This document shows positions 6,701-14,160 of a DNA stretch of 64,000 bases, in pieces (the stretch's first letter is position 1; each line of letters starts with the position of its first letter). Under the pieces are notes generated by a model. That model saw only the letters and a list, made by a program, of their open reading frames with translations. It ran no database searches and was not told the origin of the DNA. Source of the stretch: Clostridia bacterium (GTDB lineage: Bacteria; Bacillota; Clostridia; Oscillospirales; Acutalibacteraceae); assembly GCA_017432485.1 (NCBI GenBank), contig JAFRJB010000105.1:1-64000 (forward strand). Direction: 5' to 3'. The position numbers and the translations under genes are program-made.

Positions 6701-8308
6701 ATGTCAATTACTGCACTAAGTTTTGTTGTATTTATATTTGCTCTGCTCGCAATTTACTATTTGCTGCCCAAAAAGTTTCAGTGGGTGGTGTTGCTTGTTG
6801 CGAGCATTTGCTTTTATATTTATGGCGGATTTACAACCATCATTTATGTTTTGATTAGTGCCGCCTGCGTATTTGCCGCAACACATTTGCTGCAAAATCA
6901 AGCGAATAAGACCAAAGCATTTATTAAAGAACATAAAGCGGAGCTTACCAGAGAAGAAAAGAAAGCCGTTAAGCAAAAAAGCAAGCAGCGCAGGCGATTA
7001 ATCTTAACGCTTGCCATACTGTTTAATCTTGCTTTTTTGGGTGTTTTTAAGTACAGTCATTTTTTTATTGACCAATTCAATGCCGTTTTAAGCATTTTTC
7101 ACCTTGCACCGGTAGACAATACCTTTTCGTTGATTGTGCCGTTGGGCATTTCATACTATACCCTAATGGCAATCGGGTATATGGCAGATGTCTACTGGGG
7201 AAAAGCGCAGGCGCAAAAGAATTTTTTGAAAGTGCTGTTATTTATCTCTTTCTTTCCGCAGATTACGCAGGGCCCGATTAGTGAGTACAATCAACTTTCG
7301 GGAGAACTGTTTAAAGAACACCAATTTACTTATGATAACTTTTCAAGAGGCTTTCAGCGGATGCTGTGGGGCTTCTTTAAAAAAATGGTCATTGCGGATG
7401 CCTTGGCGCCGTATGTCACATGGATTACCACGTATTATGATAAATTTACCGGTATTACTTGTATTGTCGGGGCATTGTTTTATATGTTTCAGCTCTATGC
7501 TGATTTTTCCGGTTACATGGATATTATGTGCGGGTACTGTGAGATGCTGGATATTCGGCTTGCGGAGAATTTCAACCGGCCGTATTTTTCGAAGTCTCTC
7601 TCCGAGCTTTGGCGCAGGTGGCATATTACGCTGGGGGCGTGGCTGCGCACCTATGTGTATTACCCGATTGCTATGTCAAAATGGAACCAAACGCTGTCTC
7701 AAAAATGCAAAAAACCGCTGGGCGAATATGCTTCCGGCAAAATTGCCGCGACCATACCGCTGTTGTTTGTTTGGTTTGTGATTGGCTTTTGGCATGACGC
7801 CTCGTGGGCGTACATTCTTTGGGGCTTTGGCAATGCGTTTGTAATTATTTTATCCGAGTGGCTGTCGCCCGTTTATGGTCGGATGAAAACTGCCTTGAAA
7901 ATCAGAGAAAACGCCTTACCCTATAGGGCGTTTCAGTGTATCAGAACATTTGGCATATTTACTTTTCTTGAAATTGTTGCTGCTGTGCAGGTCTTGGGTG
8001 GAAACGGGTACCAATATGTTTGGAGAGCGTTTACCAACCATACGCTACCGCGCACTTTAGAGGAATTGTTCCCTTCTGTTGAAGGGCTGGGCGGGCAATT
8101 CCTGTTAATGTTGTTGTTAGCCTTTTTCGGCTTAGGTTTGATGTTTGTTTTTTCATTGGTGCAAAGAAAAAAGCCGGTGAGAGATTATTTTAACAAGATT
8201 CCTCTATTCTTGAGAATTGTGATCATGGTAGTAACCGTGCTCATCATTGTTTCTTCCGGAGTACAGGCGTCATGGGGGGCAGGTGCGTTTATGTATGCAA
8301 ACTTTTAA
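6701..8308 (+). CDS. MBOAT-family membrane O-acyltransferase (DltB/AlgI-like)
   Basis: 535 residues with roughly eleven hydrophobic helices. MBOAT hallmarks are SELWRRWHITLGAWLR (about 300-315) and GFWHDASW with the invariant catalytic His (about residue 365). In Dlt and alginate systems this protein takes a group from the carrier protein or donor and passes it across the membrane for transfer to the polymer, together with an SGNH partner, which here is the overlapping next gene. It is longer than typical DltB (about 400 aa) and closer in size to AlgI, with a charged loop near residues 70-105 (KAELTREEKKAVKQK). A polymer-modification role is inferred from context. Confidence 0.88.
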   Translation: MSITALSFVVFIFALLAIYYLLPKKFQWVVLLVASICFYIYGGFTTIIYVLISAACVFAATHLLQNQANKTKAFIKEHKAELTREEKKAVKQKSKQRRRLILTLAILFNLAFLGVFKYSHFFIDQFNAVLSIFHLAPVDNTFSLIVPLGISYYTLMAIGYMADVYWGKAQAQKNFLKVLLFISFFPQITQGPISEYNQLSGELFKEHQFTYDNFSRGFQRMLWGFFKKMVIADALAPYVTWITTYYDKFTGITCIVGALFYMFQLYADFSGYMDIMCGYCEMLDIRLAENFNRPYFSKSLSELWRRWHITLGAWLRTYVYYPIAMSKWNQTLSQKCKKPLGEYASGKIAATIPLLFVWFVIGFWHDASWAYILWGFGNAFVIILSEWLSPVYGRMKTALKIRENALPYRAFQCIRTFGIFTFLEIVAAVQVLGGNGYQYVWRAFTNHTLPRTLEELFPSVEGLGGQFLLMLLLAFFGLGLMFVFSLVQRKKPVRDYFNKIPLFLRIVIMVVTVLIIVSSGVQASWGAGAFMYANF

Positions 8309-9347
8309 AAAAACGACGATAGCGGTAATAAGTTTTGTGTGTTTATTGGCGCTGCTGTCCGCTGCAATTATTGAGCCGATGATTCAATTCGGTTGGGTGT
8401 ATTATTGTGACGGTGAGTATAGAGAGAAAACTGCCGGGGAATATGAAGTGCTGTTTATGGGCGATTCTGACGGTATGGCAGCATTTAATCCGGCTGTATA
8501 TTATGACTTGACCGGGAAAAAAGCATATAACCTCTCTGTGGAAAAAAACACGGGACAATACGAATACTATATGCTCAAAAAAGAAATTGAACGCAACCCT
8601 GTTAAACAGGTTATTCTCCAAATAGGTGATGAAACATTCACGCGCGATTATGCTGCCGAACATGCGGATGCCGATGCGGTGGCGGTGATGAGAATGAGCA
8701 ATTTTTTTGAACGCTGGAAATACTTGGTTCAAAATGTTTCGTTTGACAAGTGGCTGGATGTCTATTCCCGCTTGTTAATGCGCGGTATTAACACATGGCA
8801 GAGTGTCATAAAAGGAGATAAAAGCGCTTTTTTTGACGCATCGCTTTTAGGGTGGCATCGATTAGAAACCGCCGATTGCTCTATTGCGCAAGAAAGGATC
8901 GTGGGCGACTACAATTCAGTTGAATTGGAAACAGAGCCTCTGCCGGAAAGGGTGCAAGAGTTTGAGAAGGTTATTGACTATTGCAAACAGCAGAATGTGG
9001 CAGTGAGTGTGGTTTTTGTACCGCTATCCGATGCATACTTGTGGAAGAGAAGCAACATGGATGCCGTGATTGATAAAATCAAAGCGGTTTGTGACGACAA
9101 CGGCGTGTCTTTTACAGATTATAACTTATACAAAGACCGATACAAATTGTTTACAGACAAAACCACTTTTAAAGACACGGTGCATATGAGTGAAAACGGG
9201 GCTACCGTTTTTACAAATTTGCTCGTTAAGATTATGCAAAAACAAGAAAAAGGAGAACAAGTAGACAAACTGTTTTATAGCAATTATGAACAGATGAAAA
9301 AAGATTCTCCCTATATGGCATACTCCAATAAGGACAATTTACAATAA
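8295..9347 (+). CDS. DltD/AlgX-like SGNH-type membrane-anchored protein
   Basis: 350 residues: an N-terminal membrane anchor (residues 8-28) followed by an extracytoplasmic SGNH-hydrolase-like domain. The nucleophile motif appears as FMGDSDG (about 54-60) and the catalytic pair as DTVH near residues 294-297. This architecture is that of the MBOAT partner proteins DltD/AlgJ/AlgX that complete acyl or D-alanyl transfer outside the membrane. The start at 8295 overlaps the MBOAT stop by 14 bp, which implies coupled translation. Earlier in-frame codons read through MBOAT sequence. A terminator follows at 9354. Confidence 0.8.
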   Translation: MQTFKKTTIAVISFVCLLALLSAAIIEPMIQFGWVYYCDGEYREKTAGEYEVLFMGDSDGMAAFNPAVYYDLTGKKAYNLSVEKNTGQYEYYMLKKEIERNPVKQVILQIGDETFTRDYAAEHADADAVAVMRMSNFFERWKYLVQNVSFDKWLDVYSRLLMRGINTWQSVIKGDKSAFFDASLLGWHRLETADCSIAQERIVGDYNSVELETEPLPERVQEFEKVIDYCKQQNVAVSVVFVPLSDAYLWKRSNMDAVIDKIKAVCDDNGVSFTDYNLYKDRYKLFTDKTTFKDTVHMSENGATVFTNLLVKIMQKQEKGEQVDKLFYSNYEQMKKDSPYMAYSNKDNLQ

Positions 9348-9353
9348 AAAAAC

Positions 9354-9391
9354 AAAACAGGCAGGTTCGCAGCAGTGAACCTGCCTGTTTT
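9354..9391 (+). terminator. Rho-independent terminator after the Dlt-like cassette
   Basis: The stem aaaacaggcaggttc / gaacctgcctgtttt has an 8-nt loop and 15 base pairs. It closes the 3817-9347 operon before the next promoter at 9480. Confidence 0.92.
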
Positions 9392-9479
9392 ATCAAATTC
9401 AACTGCAGATTTTTTAAGAAAAAATCGTATTTTTGGAAATTTGTAAACAAATTGGCACAATTTGTCGCAATATGCCCTA

Positions 9480-9508
9480 TTGACTTATATATAATAAAAT
9501 TATATAAT
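9480..9508 (+). promoter_or_regulatory. Main promoter of the exopolysaccharide operon
   Basis: TTGACT (9480-9485), 17-bp spacer, TATAAT (9503-9508). The core and AT-rich spacer resemble the promoter at 3766-3794. The leader 9515-9576 holds an imperfect hairpin (gcccttt / aaagggc) before AAGGTGAG, which could affect translation or elongation. Confidence 0.82.
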
Positions 9509-9576
9509 TATATTTACTAATGGGATAACTGCGCCCTTTTGCGGGAAAGCAAGAGGGAAAGGGCTAAGGTGAGAAT

Positions 9577-10278
9577 ATGACAACCGTTGAAGAATTAAAA
9601 GCACTCAAAATTGAATATCCTCCTGAGGAGGCGATTGTCGGTTGTAAGGGGTTTTACAACAGAGTGGTCAAGCGTATCATAGATTTTGTGCTGGCGCTGT
9701 TTGCGACTATTATACTTTCGCCGCTTCTTTTGGTCATTAGCATTTTAATTGTCATAGACGACGGCTTTCCGGTATTCTACAGAGCATACCGGGGCGGCTA
9801 TAAAAATAAAAGTTTTAAAATTTTCAAATTCAGGAGCATGGTCAAGAATGCCGATAAAATCGGCGGCGGCACCACGGCACTCAATGACAACCGCATTACC
9901 AAGGTAGGGCACTTTATTCGCAAAACAAAGTTGGATGAATTTGCCAACCTCTTTAACATCTTGCGCGGTGAAATGAGTTTTATCGGACCGCGCCCCGAGC
10001 TGCTGCGCTACACTGAGCAGTATGAAGGTGTCGAGAGATACATATTTGAAGTGCGACCGGGCATTACGGATTTTAGTTCCGATATCTTCATTAATCTTGA
10101 TGAAATTGTCGGCGACCAAAATGCCGATGAAATGTATGAAACCTATGTGCTCAAAAATAAAAACGCACTGCGTGTCAAGTATGCAGCGGAAGTCTCCTTC
10201 ACCACCGATGTTAAACTTTTCTTTAAAACCGTGTTTGATGTAGTGAAAAAAGCAGTAGGAGTTGTTTTCAAAAAGTAG
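9577..10278 (+). CDS. Undecaprenyl-phosphate sugar-1-phosphate transferase (priming glycosyltransferase)
   Basis: 233 residues of the bacterial sugar transferase family (WcaJ/RfbP C-terminal domain or PglC size class). A membrane re-entrant helix (VKRIIDFVLALFATIILSP, 24-43) is followed by the family motifs FKFRSM (about 82-87), KTKLDEFANLFNILRGEMS (about 115-133) and FIGPRPE (about 134-140). The enzyme moves a sugar-1-phosphate from a UDP-sugar to undecaprenyl phosphate to start each repeat unit on the cytoplasmic face. As first gene behind the strong promoter it defines the start of the main operon. The sugar is unknown; the UDP-HexNAc-type enzymes downstream are candidate sources. Confidence 0.93.
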   Translation: MTTVEELKALKIEYPPEEAIVGCKGFYNRVVKRIIDFVLALFATIILSPLLLVISILIVIDDGFPVFYRAYRGGYKNKSFKIFKFRSMVKNADKIGGGTTALNDNRITKVGHFIRKTKLDEFANLFNILRGEMSFIGPRPELLRYTEQYEGVERYIFEVRPGITDFSSDIFINLDEIVGDQNADEMYETYVLKNKNALRVKYAAEVSFTTDVKLFFKTVFDVVKKAVGVVFKK

Positions 10279-10303
10279 AATGTAGAAAGTAAAAAGTAAA
10301 ATG
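10275..10303. repeat. Left inverted-repeat arm of IVP cassette 1
   Basis: Tandem gtagaa/agtaaa units (gtagaatgtagaaagtaaaa at its start) overlap the last codon of the priming transferase and run up to the ATG of the four-helix-bundle gene. The arm is imperfectly complementary to 10648-10688, and its gene-less relative lies at 37189-37264. Confidence 0.7.
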
Positions 10304-10657
10304 GAACGAGATAATTTAGTATTAGAAAAGAGCAAAAAATTTGCAGTTCGTGTCATTAAGTTTTACAAATACCTTTGTGAAGAAAAGAAAGAATATATTT
10401 TAGCAAAGCAAATTCTCAGGAGCGGGACAAGCATTGGAGCCAACGCGAGAGAGGCCTCAAAAGCGCAAAGTAAAAAAGAGTTTATTGCAAAAATGAATAC
10501 CTCATTAAAAGAATCGGAAGAAACCTGCTATTGGTTAGAGATTCTTGTGGAGGCTGAGATAATTGATACTAAAGAATTTGAAAGTCTATATAGCGATGCA
10601 AACGAGTTGGTAGCCATTTTAACAAGTATTATAAAATCCTCCAATTCAAATCAATAA
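10301..10657 (+). CDS. Four-helix bundle protein, 23S rRNA intervening-sequence (IVP) family
   Basis: 118 residues matching the TIGR02436-type four helix bundle family first seen in intervening sequences of 23S rRNA. The typical core ILRSGTSIGANAREA (about 44-58) and a KESEETCYWLEIL segment (about 73-85) are present. Its molecular role is not established; relatives include Avd-type accessory proteins of retroelements. The gene interrupts the polysaccharide operon and is bracketed by imperfect inverted repeats of tandem short units (10275-10303 and 10648-10688), so it looks like cargo of a small mobile cassette rather than a polysaccharide gene. A second, divergent copy is at 22010-22378. Confidence 0.88.
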   Translation: MERDNLVLEKSKKFAVRVIKFYKYLCEEKKEYILAKQILRSGTSIGANAREASKAQSKKEFIAKMNTSLKESEETCYWLEILVEAEIIDTKEFESLYSDANELVAILTSIIKSSNSNQ

Positions 10658-10688
10658 TTCTACATTCTAATTTCTACATTTTACATTC
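10648..10688. repeat. Right inverted-repeat arm of IVP cassette 1
   Basis: Units of tctacatt/ctaattt are repeated in tandem. The 24 bases 10648-10671 are identical, on the opposite strand, to 37207-37230, which shows that the intergenic element before rmlA derives from the same cassette. Confidence 0.75.
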
Positions 10689-10697
10689 AGGAGGAAC

Positions 10698-11639
10698 ATG
10701 GAAACGATTACACTAAAGAATTCAGATTTGACCGTTTCACGCTTTTGCATGGGCGGTTGCCCGATGGGCGGCTACGGCTGGGGCGATGTGCATGAGCAGG
10801 AGCTCATTGATGCCGTGCACGCGGCGCTCGATAGCGGCGTTACCTTTTTTGACACCGCCGAGACCTACGGGCTCGGGCAGTCGGAGCGTACACTCGGCAA
10901 AGCGCTCGGCGCGAGAAGAAAAGATGTCGTTATTTCCGACAAGTTCGGCGTGCACGCCAAAAAAGGGCAGCCGACTTTTTACGACAACAGCCGAGAATAC
11001 ATCTTTGAAGCCTGCGAAGGCTCTCTGCAGCGGCTCGGCACGGATTATATTGACCTCTACACCGTGCACTACAGAGACGGAAAGACCCCGCTTGCCGATG
11101 TGGCAGAAACTTTAGAGCGGCTTAGAGAACAGGGTAAGATTCGTTACGCTGCGCTGTCAAACATCGGAGAAGCGGATGAAGCGGAGCTAAAAGATTTAAA
11201 AGGCAGGTTTGTTTCGTTTCAAGATGAATACTCCCTCGCTTGCCGCAAAAACGAAGCCGTCATCAAGCGGTTGGCAAAAGAGTACGAGCTGTCCCCTTTA
11301 ACTTGGGGCTCTCTCGGGCAGGGCATCCTGACCGGTAAATATAATTTGGAAAATACCAACTTTGGTGCGGACGACAGGCGCTCGCGCGAGATATATGTTA
11401 ATTTCCACGGCGACAAACTCAAAAAGAATTTAGAAATTGTGGAAGTCATGCGCGGCATTGCCGCAGCACACGGCACCTCGGTAGCCAGTGTGGCAGTCAG
11501 ATTTATTTTAGATAATATTGAAGAGAGCGTGGTGCTGGCAGGCATTAAGCGCCCGGCGCAGTTAAGTTCCAACCTCGAAGCCTTCGGGTGGAACTTAAGC
11601 GCGGAAGAGATAAAGCAATTAGATGAAATTTCCCGATAG
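10698..11639 (+). CDS. Aldo/keto reductase family oxidoreductase
   Basis: 313 residues with the complete aldo/keto reductase tetrad: Asp52 (FFDTAETYG), Tyr57, Lys82 (SDKFG) and His124 (YTVHYRD). The C-terminal NADPH-binding part is also present (SVVLAGIKRPAQL, about 285). It reduces a sugar or other carbonyl compound with NAD(P)H. AGGAGG lies 6 nt before the ATG. Directly downstream are the two transketolase halves, so a shared role in making an unusual sugar precursor is plausible but unproven. Confidence 0.9.
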   Translation: METITLKNSDLTVSRFCMGGCPMGGYGWGDVHEQELIDAVHAALDSGVTFFDTAETYGLGQSERTLGKALGARRKDVVISDKFGVHAKKGQPTFYDNSREYIFEACEGSLQRLGTDYIDLYTVHYRDGKTPLADVAETLERLREQGKIRYAALSNIGEADEAELKDLKGRFVSFQDEYSLACRKNEAVIKRLAKEYELSPLTWGSLGQGILTGKYNLENTNFGADDRRSREIYVNFHGDKLKKNLEIVEVMRGIAAAHGTSVASVAVRFILDNIEESVVLAGIKRPAQLSSNLEAFGWNLSAEEIKQLDEISR

Positions 11640-11658
11640 AAATTTTGGAGGATACCCT

Positions 11659-12588
11659 ATGACCGGTGAACAATTAGCGTGGAAAATCAGAAGACACGGT
11701 GTAGAGATGACACACCTTTCCGGCGGCTCCCATTTGGCATCCATTTTGAGCGTTGCCGATGTAATGGGCAAGCTCTATGCCGAGGTGCTGCGCGTAGACC
11801 CCAAAAATCCGAAAGACGAAAACCGCGACAGGTTTATTCTTTCGAAAGGTCACGCGGGTGCAAGTGTGTATGCGGCGCTTGCCGAAAGCGGTTTTTTTGA
11901 AACAGAGGAATTAAAGACCCATTACCAAAACGGTTCACGCCTTTCCGGGCATGTGAGCCACCATGTGCCGGGTGTCGATTTATCGACCGGTTCACTCGGG
12001 CACGGCTTACCCGTGGCGGCAGGAATGGCATATGCCGGGCTCAAAGACCACAAGGATTATAAAGTTTATGTGGTACTCGGCGACGGCGAGTGCGATGAAG
12101 GCTCGGTATGGGAGGCGGCAATGTTTGCCGCGCACAATGACCTCAAGAACCTCACCGCGATAGTTGACCACAATATGATGCAGAGCATGGACTTCTGCGA
12201 GAAGACGGTGGCGCTCGGTGACTTTGAAGCAAAGTGGGAAGCTTTCGGCTGGAATGTGGTGAGCATCAACGGCAACGACCACAAAGAGTTAGACGAAGCG
12301 TTTAAAAAAGAATTTGATAATGAAAAACCGAAAGTTATTATTGCCAACACTAAAAAAGGCTTTGGCATTCCGTTTATGGAGTTTGATATTTTGTGGCACT
12401 ACCGCTTCCCGCACGATGGGTGGGAATATGACTTGGCGGTCAATGAGCTGCACAAAATCAAACCCGCCGGCGTAGAGGACCCCTACACCCCCAATGGTAT
12501 TGAGAACCCGACACCGGTTCCCGAAGGGGCGGATATTTATAATGACCATACGACGAGTGCGACTTGGCATCCTGATTGGCGCCGATGA
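11659..12588 (+). CDS. Transketolase, N-terminal (TPP-binding) subunit
   Basis: 309 residues corresponding to the pyrophosphate-binding half of transketolase. It has SKGHAGASVYAAL (about 60-72), the TPP/Mg motif GDGECDEGSVWEAA (about 140-153) with a following Asn (DHNMMQS), and AGMAYAGLKDH (about 115). Many Clostridia encode transketolase as two adjacent proteins, and the C-terminal partner is at 13228-14160. GGAGG precedes the ATG at 11659, so the longer ORF start at 11623, which overlaps the reductase gene, is rejected. The pair is separated by an inserted repeat and a DUF559 cassette. Confidence 0.92.
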   Translation: MTGEQLAWKIRRHGVEMTHLSGGSHLASILSVADVMGKLYAEVLRVDPKNPKDENRDRFILSKGHAGASVYAALAESGFFETEELKTHYQNGSRLSGHVSHHVPGVDLSTGSLGHGLPVAAGMAYAGLKDHKDYKVYVVLGDGECDEGSVWEAAMFAAHNDLKNLTAIVDHNMMQSMDFCEKTVALGDFEAKWEAFGWNVVSINGNDHKELDEAFKKEFDNEKPKVIIANTKKGFGIPFMEFDILWHYRFPHDGWEYDLAVNELHKIKPAGVEDPYTPNGIENPTPVPEGADIYNDHTTSATWHPDWRR

Positions 12589-12589
12589 T

Positions 12590-12735
12590 GCGGAATTCGG
12601 AATTCGGAATTAGAGGGCGGGGTCCTTGGAGCGGACGCCAGACCCTTTTGTCGCATCCGCGACATTTCCCCTAACAGGGGAATTTCCCGCACCCGTTTGT
12701 AGAATGAAAAATTAAGAATCAAGAATTAGCCGTTT
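12590..12735. repeat. Intergenic repeat element with tandem ggaattc units and GC hairpins
   Basis: The element starts with ggaattcggaattcggaatt, then an agggcgggg block, a gcgg..ccgc segment, a cccct/aggggaa hairpin and cccgcacccg. It ends in tandem A-rich units (gaatgaaaaattaagaatca). It has the same architecture as the repeats at 334-388, 21858-21955 and 42003-42190. No gene is visible. It lies directly beside the DUF559 cassette, between the two transketolase genes. Confidence 0.65.
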
Positions 12736-12739
12736 TTTG

Positions 12740-12790
12740 CCTCCCTCTGACGAGGGAGGTGGCAAAATCGCAGATTTTGACGGAGGGAGA
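12740..12790. repeat. Left compound inverted repeat of the DUF559 cassette
   Basis: The 51-bp arm consists of an outer palindrome (cctccctctgacgagggagg), a middle hairpin (gcaaaatcgcagattttg) and an inner block (acggagggaga) that also supplies the ribosome site for the DUF559 gene. The outer 22 and inner 11 bases are identical to the reverse complement of 13140-13188. Confidence 0.88.
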
Positions 12791-12793
12791 GAA

Positions 12794-13192
12794 ATGGTAG
12801 AGTATAATAAAAACAATATCTCCCTTGCAAAGAATATGAGAAAGAACCCAACACCTTGGGAACGAAAACTGTGGTATGATTTTTTGAGGGAATATCCCGT
12901 GAGGTTTCAGCGGCAAAAAGCGATTGACGAGTATATTGTAGATTTTTATTGTGCAAAAGCGAGACTGGTAGTTGAACTGGACGGCGGCGGTCATTTCACA
13001 AAGGAACAATTAGAATACGATGCGAAAAGGACAAAGAAACTGAATGAAAAGGGACTAAAAGTTTTACGATTTACGAATTTGGAAGTTGATAAATGTTTTT
13101 TTGAGGTATGTGAAGTAATTGATAGGGAAGTGAGCAATCTCTCCCTCCGTCACACGGGTTGTGTGACACCTCCCTCGTCAGAGGGAGGCTGA
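12794..13192 (+). CDS. DUF559-domain endonuclease-like protein
   Basis: 132 residues of the DUF559 family, a Vsr/restriction-endonuclease-like fold. Recognisable parts are NMRKNPTPWERKLWYDFL (about 15-32), FQRQKAIDEYIVDFYCAKARL (split as FQRQKAIDEYIVDF and YCAKARL, about 39-59) and VVELDGGGHF (about 60-69) with candidate acidic catalytic residues, then KVLRFTN (about 92). Function in cells is unknown. GGAGGG precedes the ATG at 12794. The last residues (SLRHTGCVTPPSSEGG) are encoded by the right inverted repeat. The gene sits between the two transketolase genes within about 50-bp compound inverted repeats and is probably cassette cargo unrelated to transketolase. Confidence 0.88.
   Translation: MVEYNKNNISLAKNMRKNPTPWERKLWYDFLREYPVRFQRQKAIDEYIVDFYCAKARLVVELDGGGHFTKEQLEYDAKRTKKLNEKGLKVLRFTNLEVDKCFFEVCEVIDREVSNLSLRHTGCVTPPSSEGG
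13140..13188. repeat. Right compound inverted repeat of the DUF559 cassette
   Basis: This is the reverse-complement partner of 12740-12790. Outer and inner blocks are identical, while the middle hairpin has a different sequence (cacacgggttgtgtg) that is still self-complementary. Structure is conserved where sequence is not. It overlaps the 3' end of the DUF559 gene. Confidence 0.88.
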
Positions 13193-13227
13193 ATTTCCAC
13201 ACTCCACACTAACAGAGAGGAACAACG

Positions 13228-14160
13228 ATGAGAGATACAGTTATTAGAACACTGATTGAAGAAGCGAAAAAGAATAAAGATATTGAGTTGGTGACCGGCG
13301 ACCTTGGTTTCGGGGTGCTCAAACCATTTTACGAGCAGTTACCCAACCAATTCACAAATGCCGGCATTGCCGAGCAGAGCATGACCGGCATTGCGGCGGG
13401 CATGGCGCTGTGCGGCAAAACGGTGTTTACCTACTCCATCGGCAATTTCCCGACACTCAGGTGCGTGGAGCAAATCCGCAACGACTGCGCTTATATGAAA
13501 GCCAATGTCAAAATCATTTGCGTGGGCGGAGGCTTTGTGTACGGTTCACTCGGTATGAGCCACCAGGCGACGGATGACATTGCGATTATTCGCGCGCTTC
13601 CCGGCGTGACTGTGGTGTGCCCCGGTGACCCGACCGAAGCGGCAGAAGCGGTGAAGGCGATTATTCACACACCCGGTACGGTTTACTTGAGACTAGGCAG
13701 AGGCGGTGAAAAGAAGGTTCACGAGAAAATTGAGAACTTTCAAATCGGCAAAGCCCTGCAAGTCAAAGAGCCGCAAGAAGGCGCACAAAAGAAAATTGCT
13801 GTCTTCTCGACCGGTGCTATTTTGGAAGAAGCCACCGCTGCGGCAGATTTGCTTGAGAAAGCCGGCATCGGTGTGGCACAGTATTCGTTCCATACCGTTA
13901 AGCCTATTGATAGAGAGACCATTGCCAAGTGTGCCGAAGATTACGACACCATTGTCACGGTAGAAGAGCACAATATTCTCGGCGGCTTTGCAAGCGCCGT
14001 TTCGGAAGTGATTACAGACCTCGGCGCGAAAGTGAAGCTCATTAAAATCGGTATTCCCGATGAATACTGCACGGCAGTCGGGAATCAAACTTATCTGCGC
14101 TCACTCTATGGGATGAATGCAGAGCAAATTGTAAAGAGAGTAAAGGAAGAAATTGCTTAA
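13228..14160 (+). CDS. Transketolase, C-terminal subunit
   Basis: 310 residues covering the pyrimidine-binding and C-terminal domains of transketolase. It has NAGIAEQSMTGIAAGMAL (about 45-62) with the catalytic Glu that activates thiamine diphosphate, GGGFVYGSLGMSHQATDD (about 97-114), and the C-terminal EEHNILGGFASAV segment (about 247). With 11659-12588 it forms a full enzyme that transfers two-carbon ketol units between sugars. AGAGAGG lies before the ATG. Because housekeeping transketolase would not need to be in this locus, a sugar-precursor role for the polysaccharide is inferred. Its stop overlaps the next start by one base. Confidence 0.92.
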   Translation: MRDTVIRTLIEEAKKNKDIELVTGDLGFGVLKPFYEQLPNQFTNAGIAEQSMTGIAAGMALCGKTVFTYSIGNFPTLRCVEQIRNDCAYMKANVKIICVGGGFVYGSLGMSHQATDDIAIIRALPGVTVVCPGDPTEAAEAVKAIIHTPGTVYLRLGRGGEKKVHEKIENFQIGKALQVKEPQEGAQKKIAVFSTGAILEEATAAADLLEKAGIGVAQYSFHTVKPIDRETIAKCAEDYDTIVTVEEHNILGGFASAVSEVITDLGAKVKLIKIGIPDEYCTAVGNQTYLRSLYGMNAEQIVKRVKEEIA

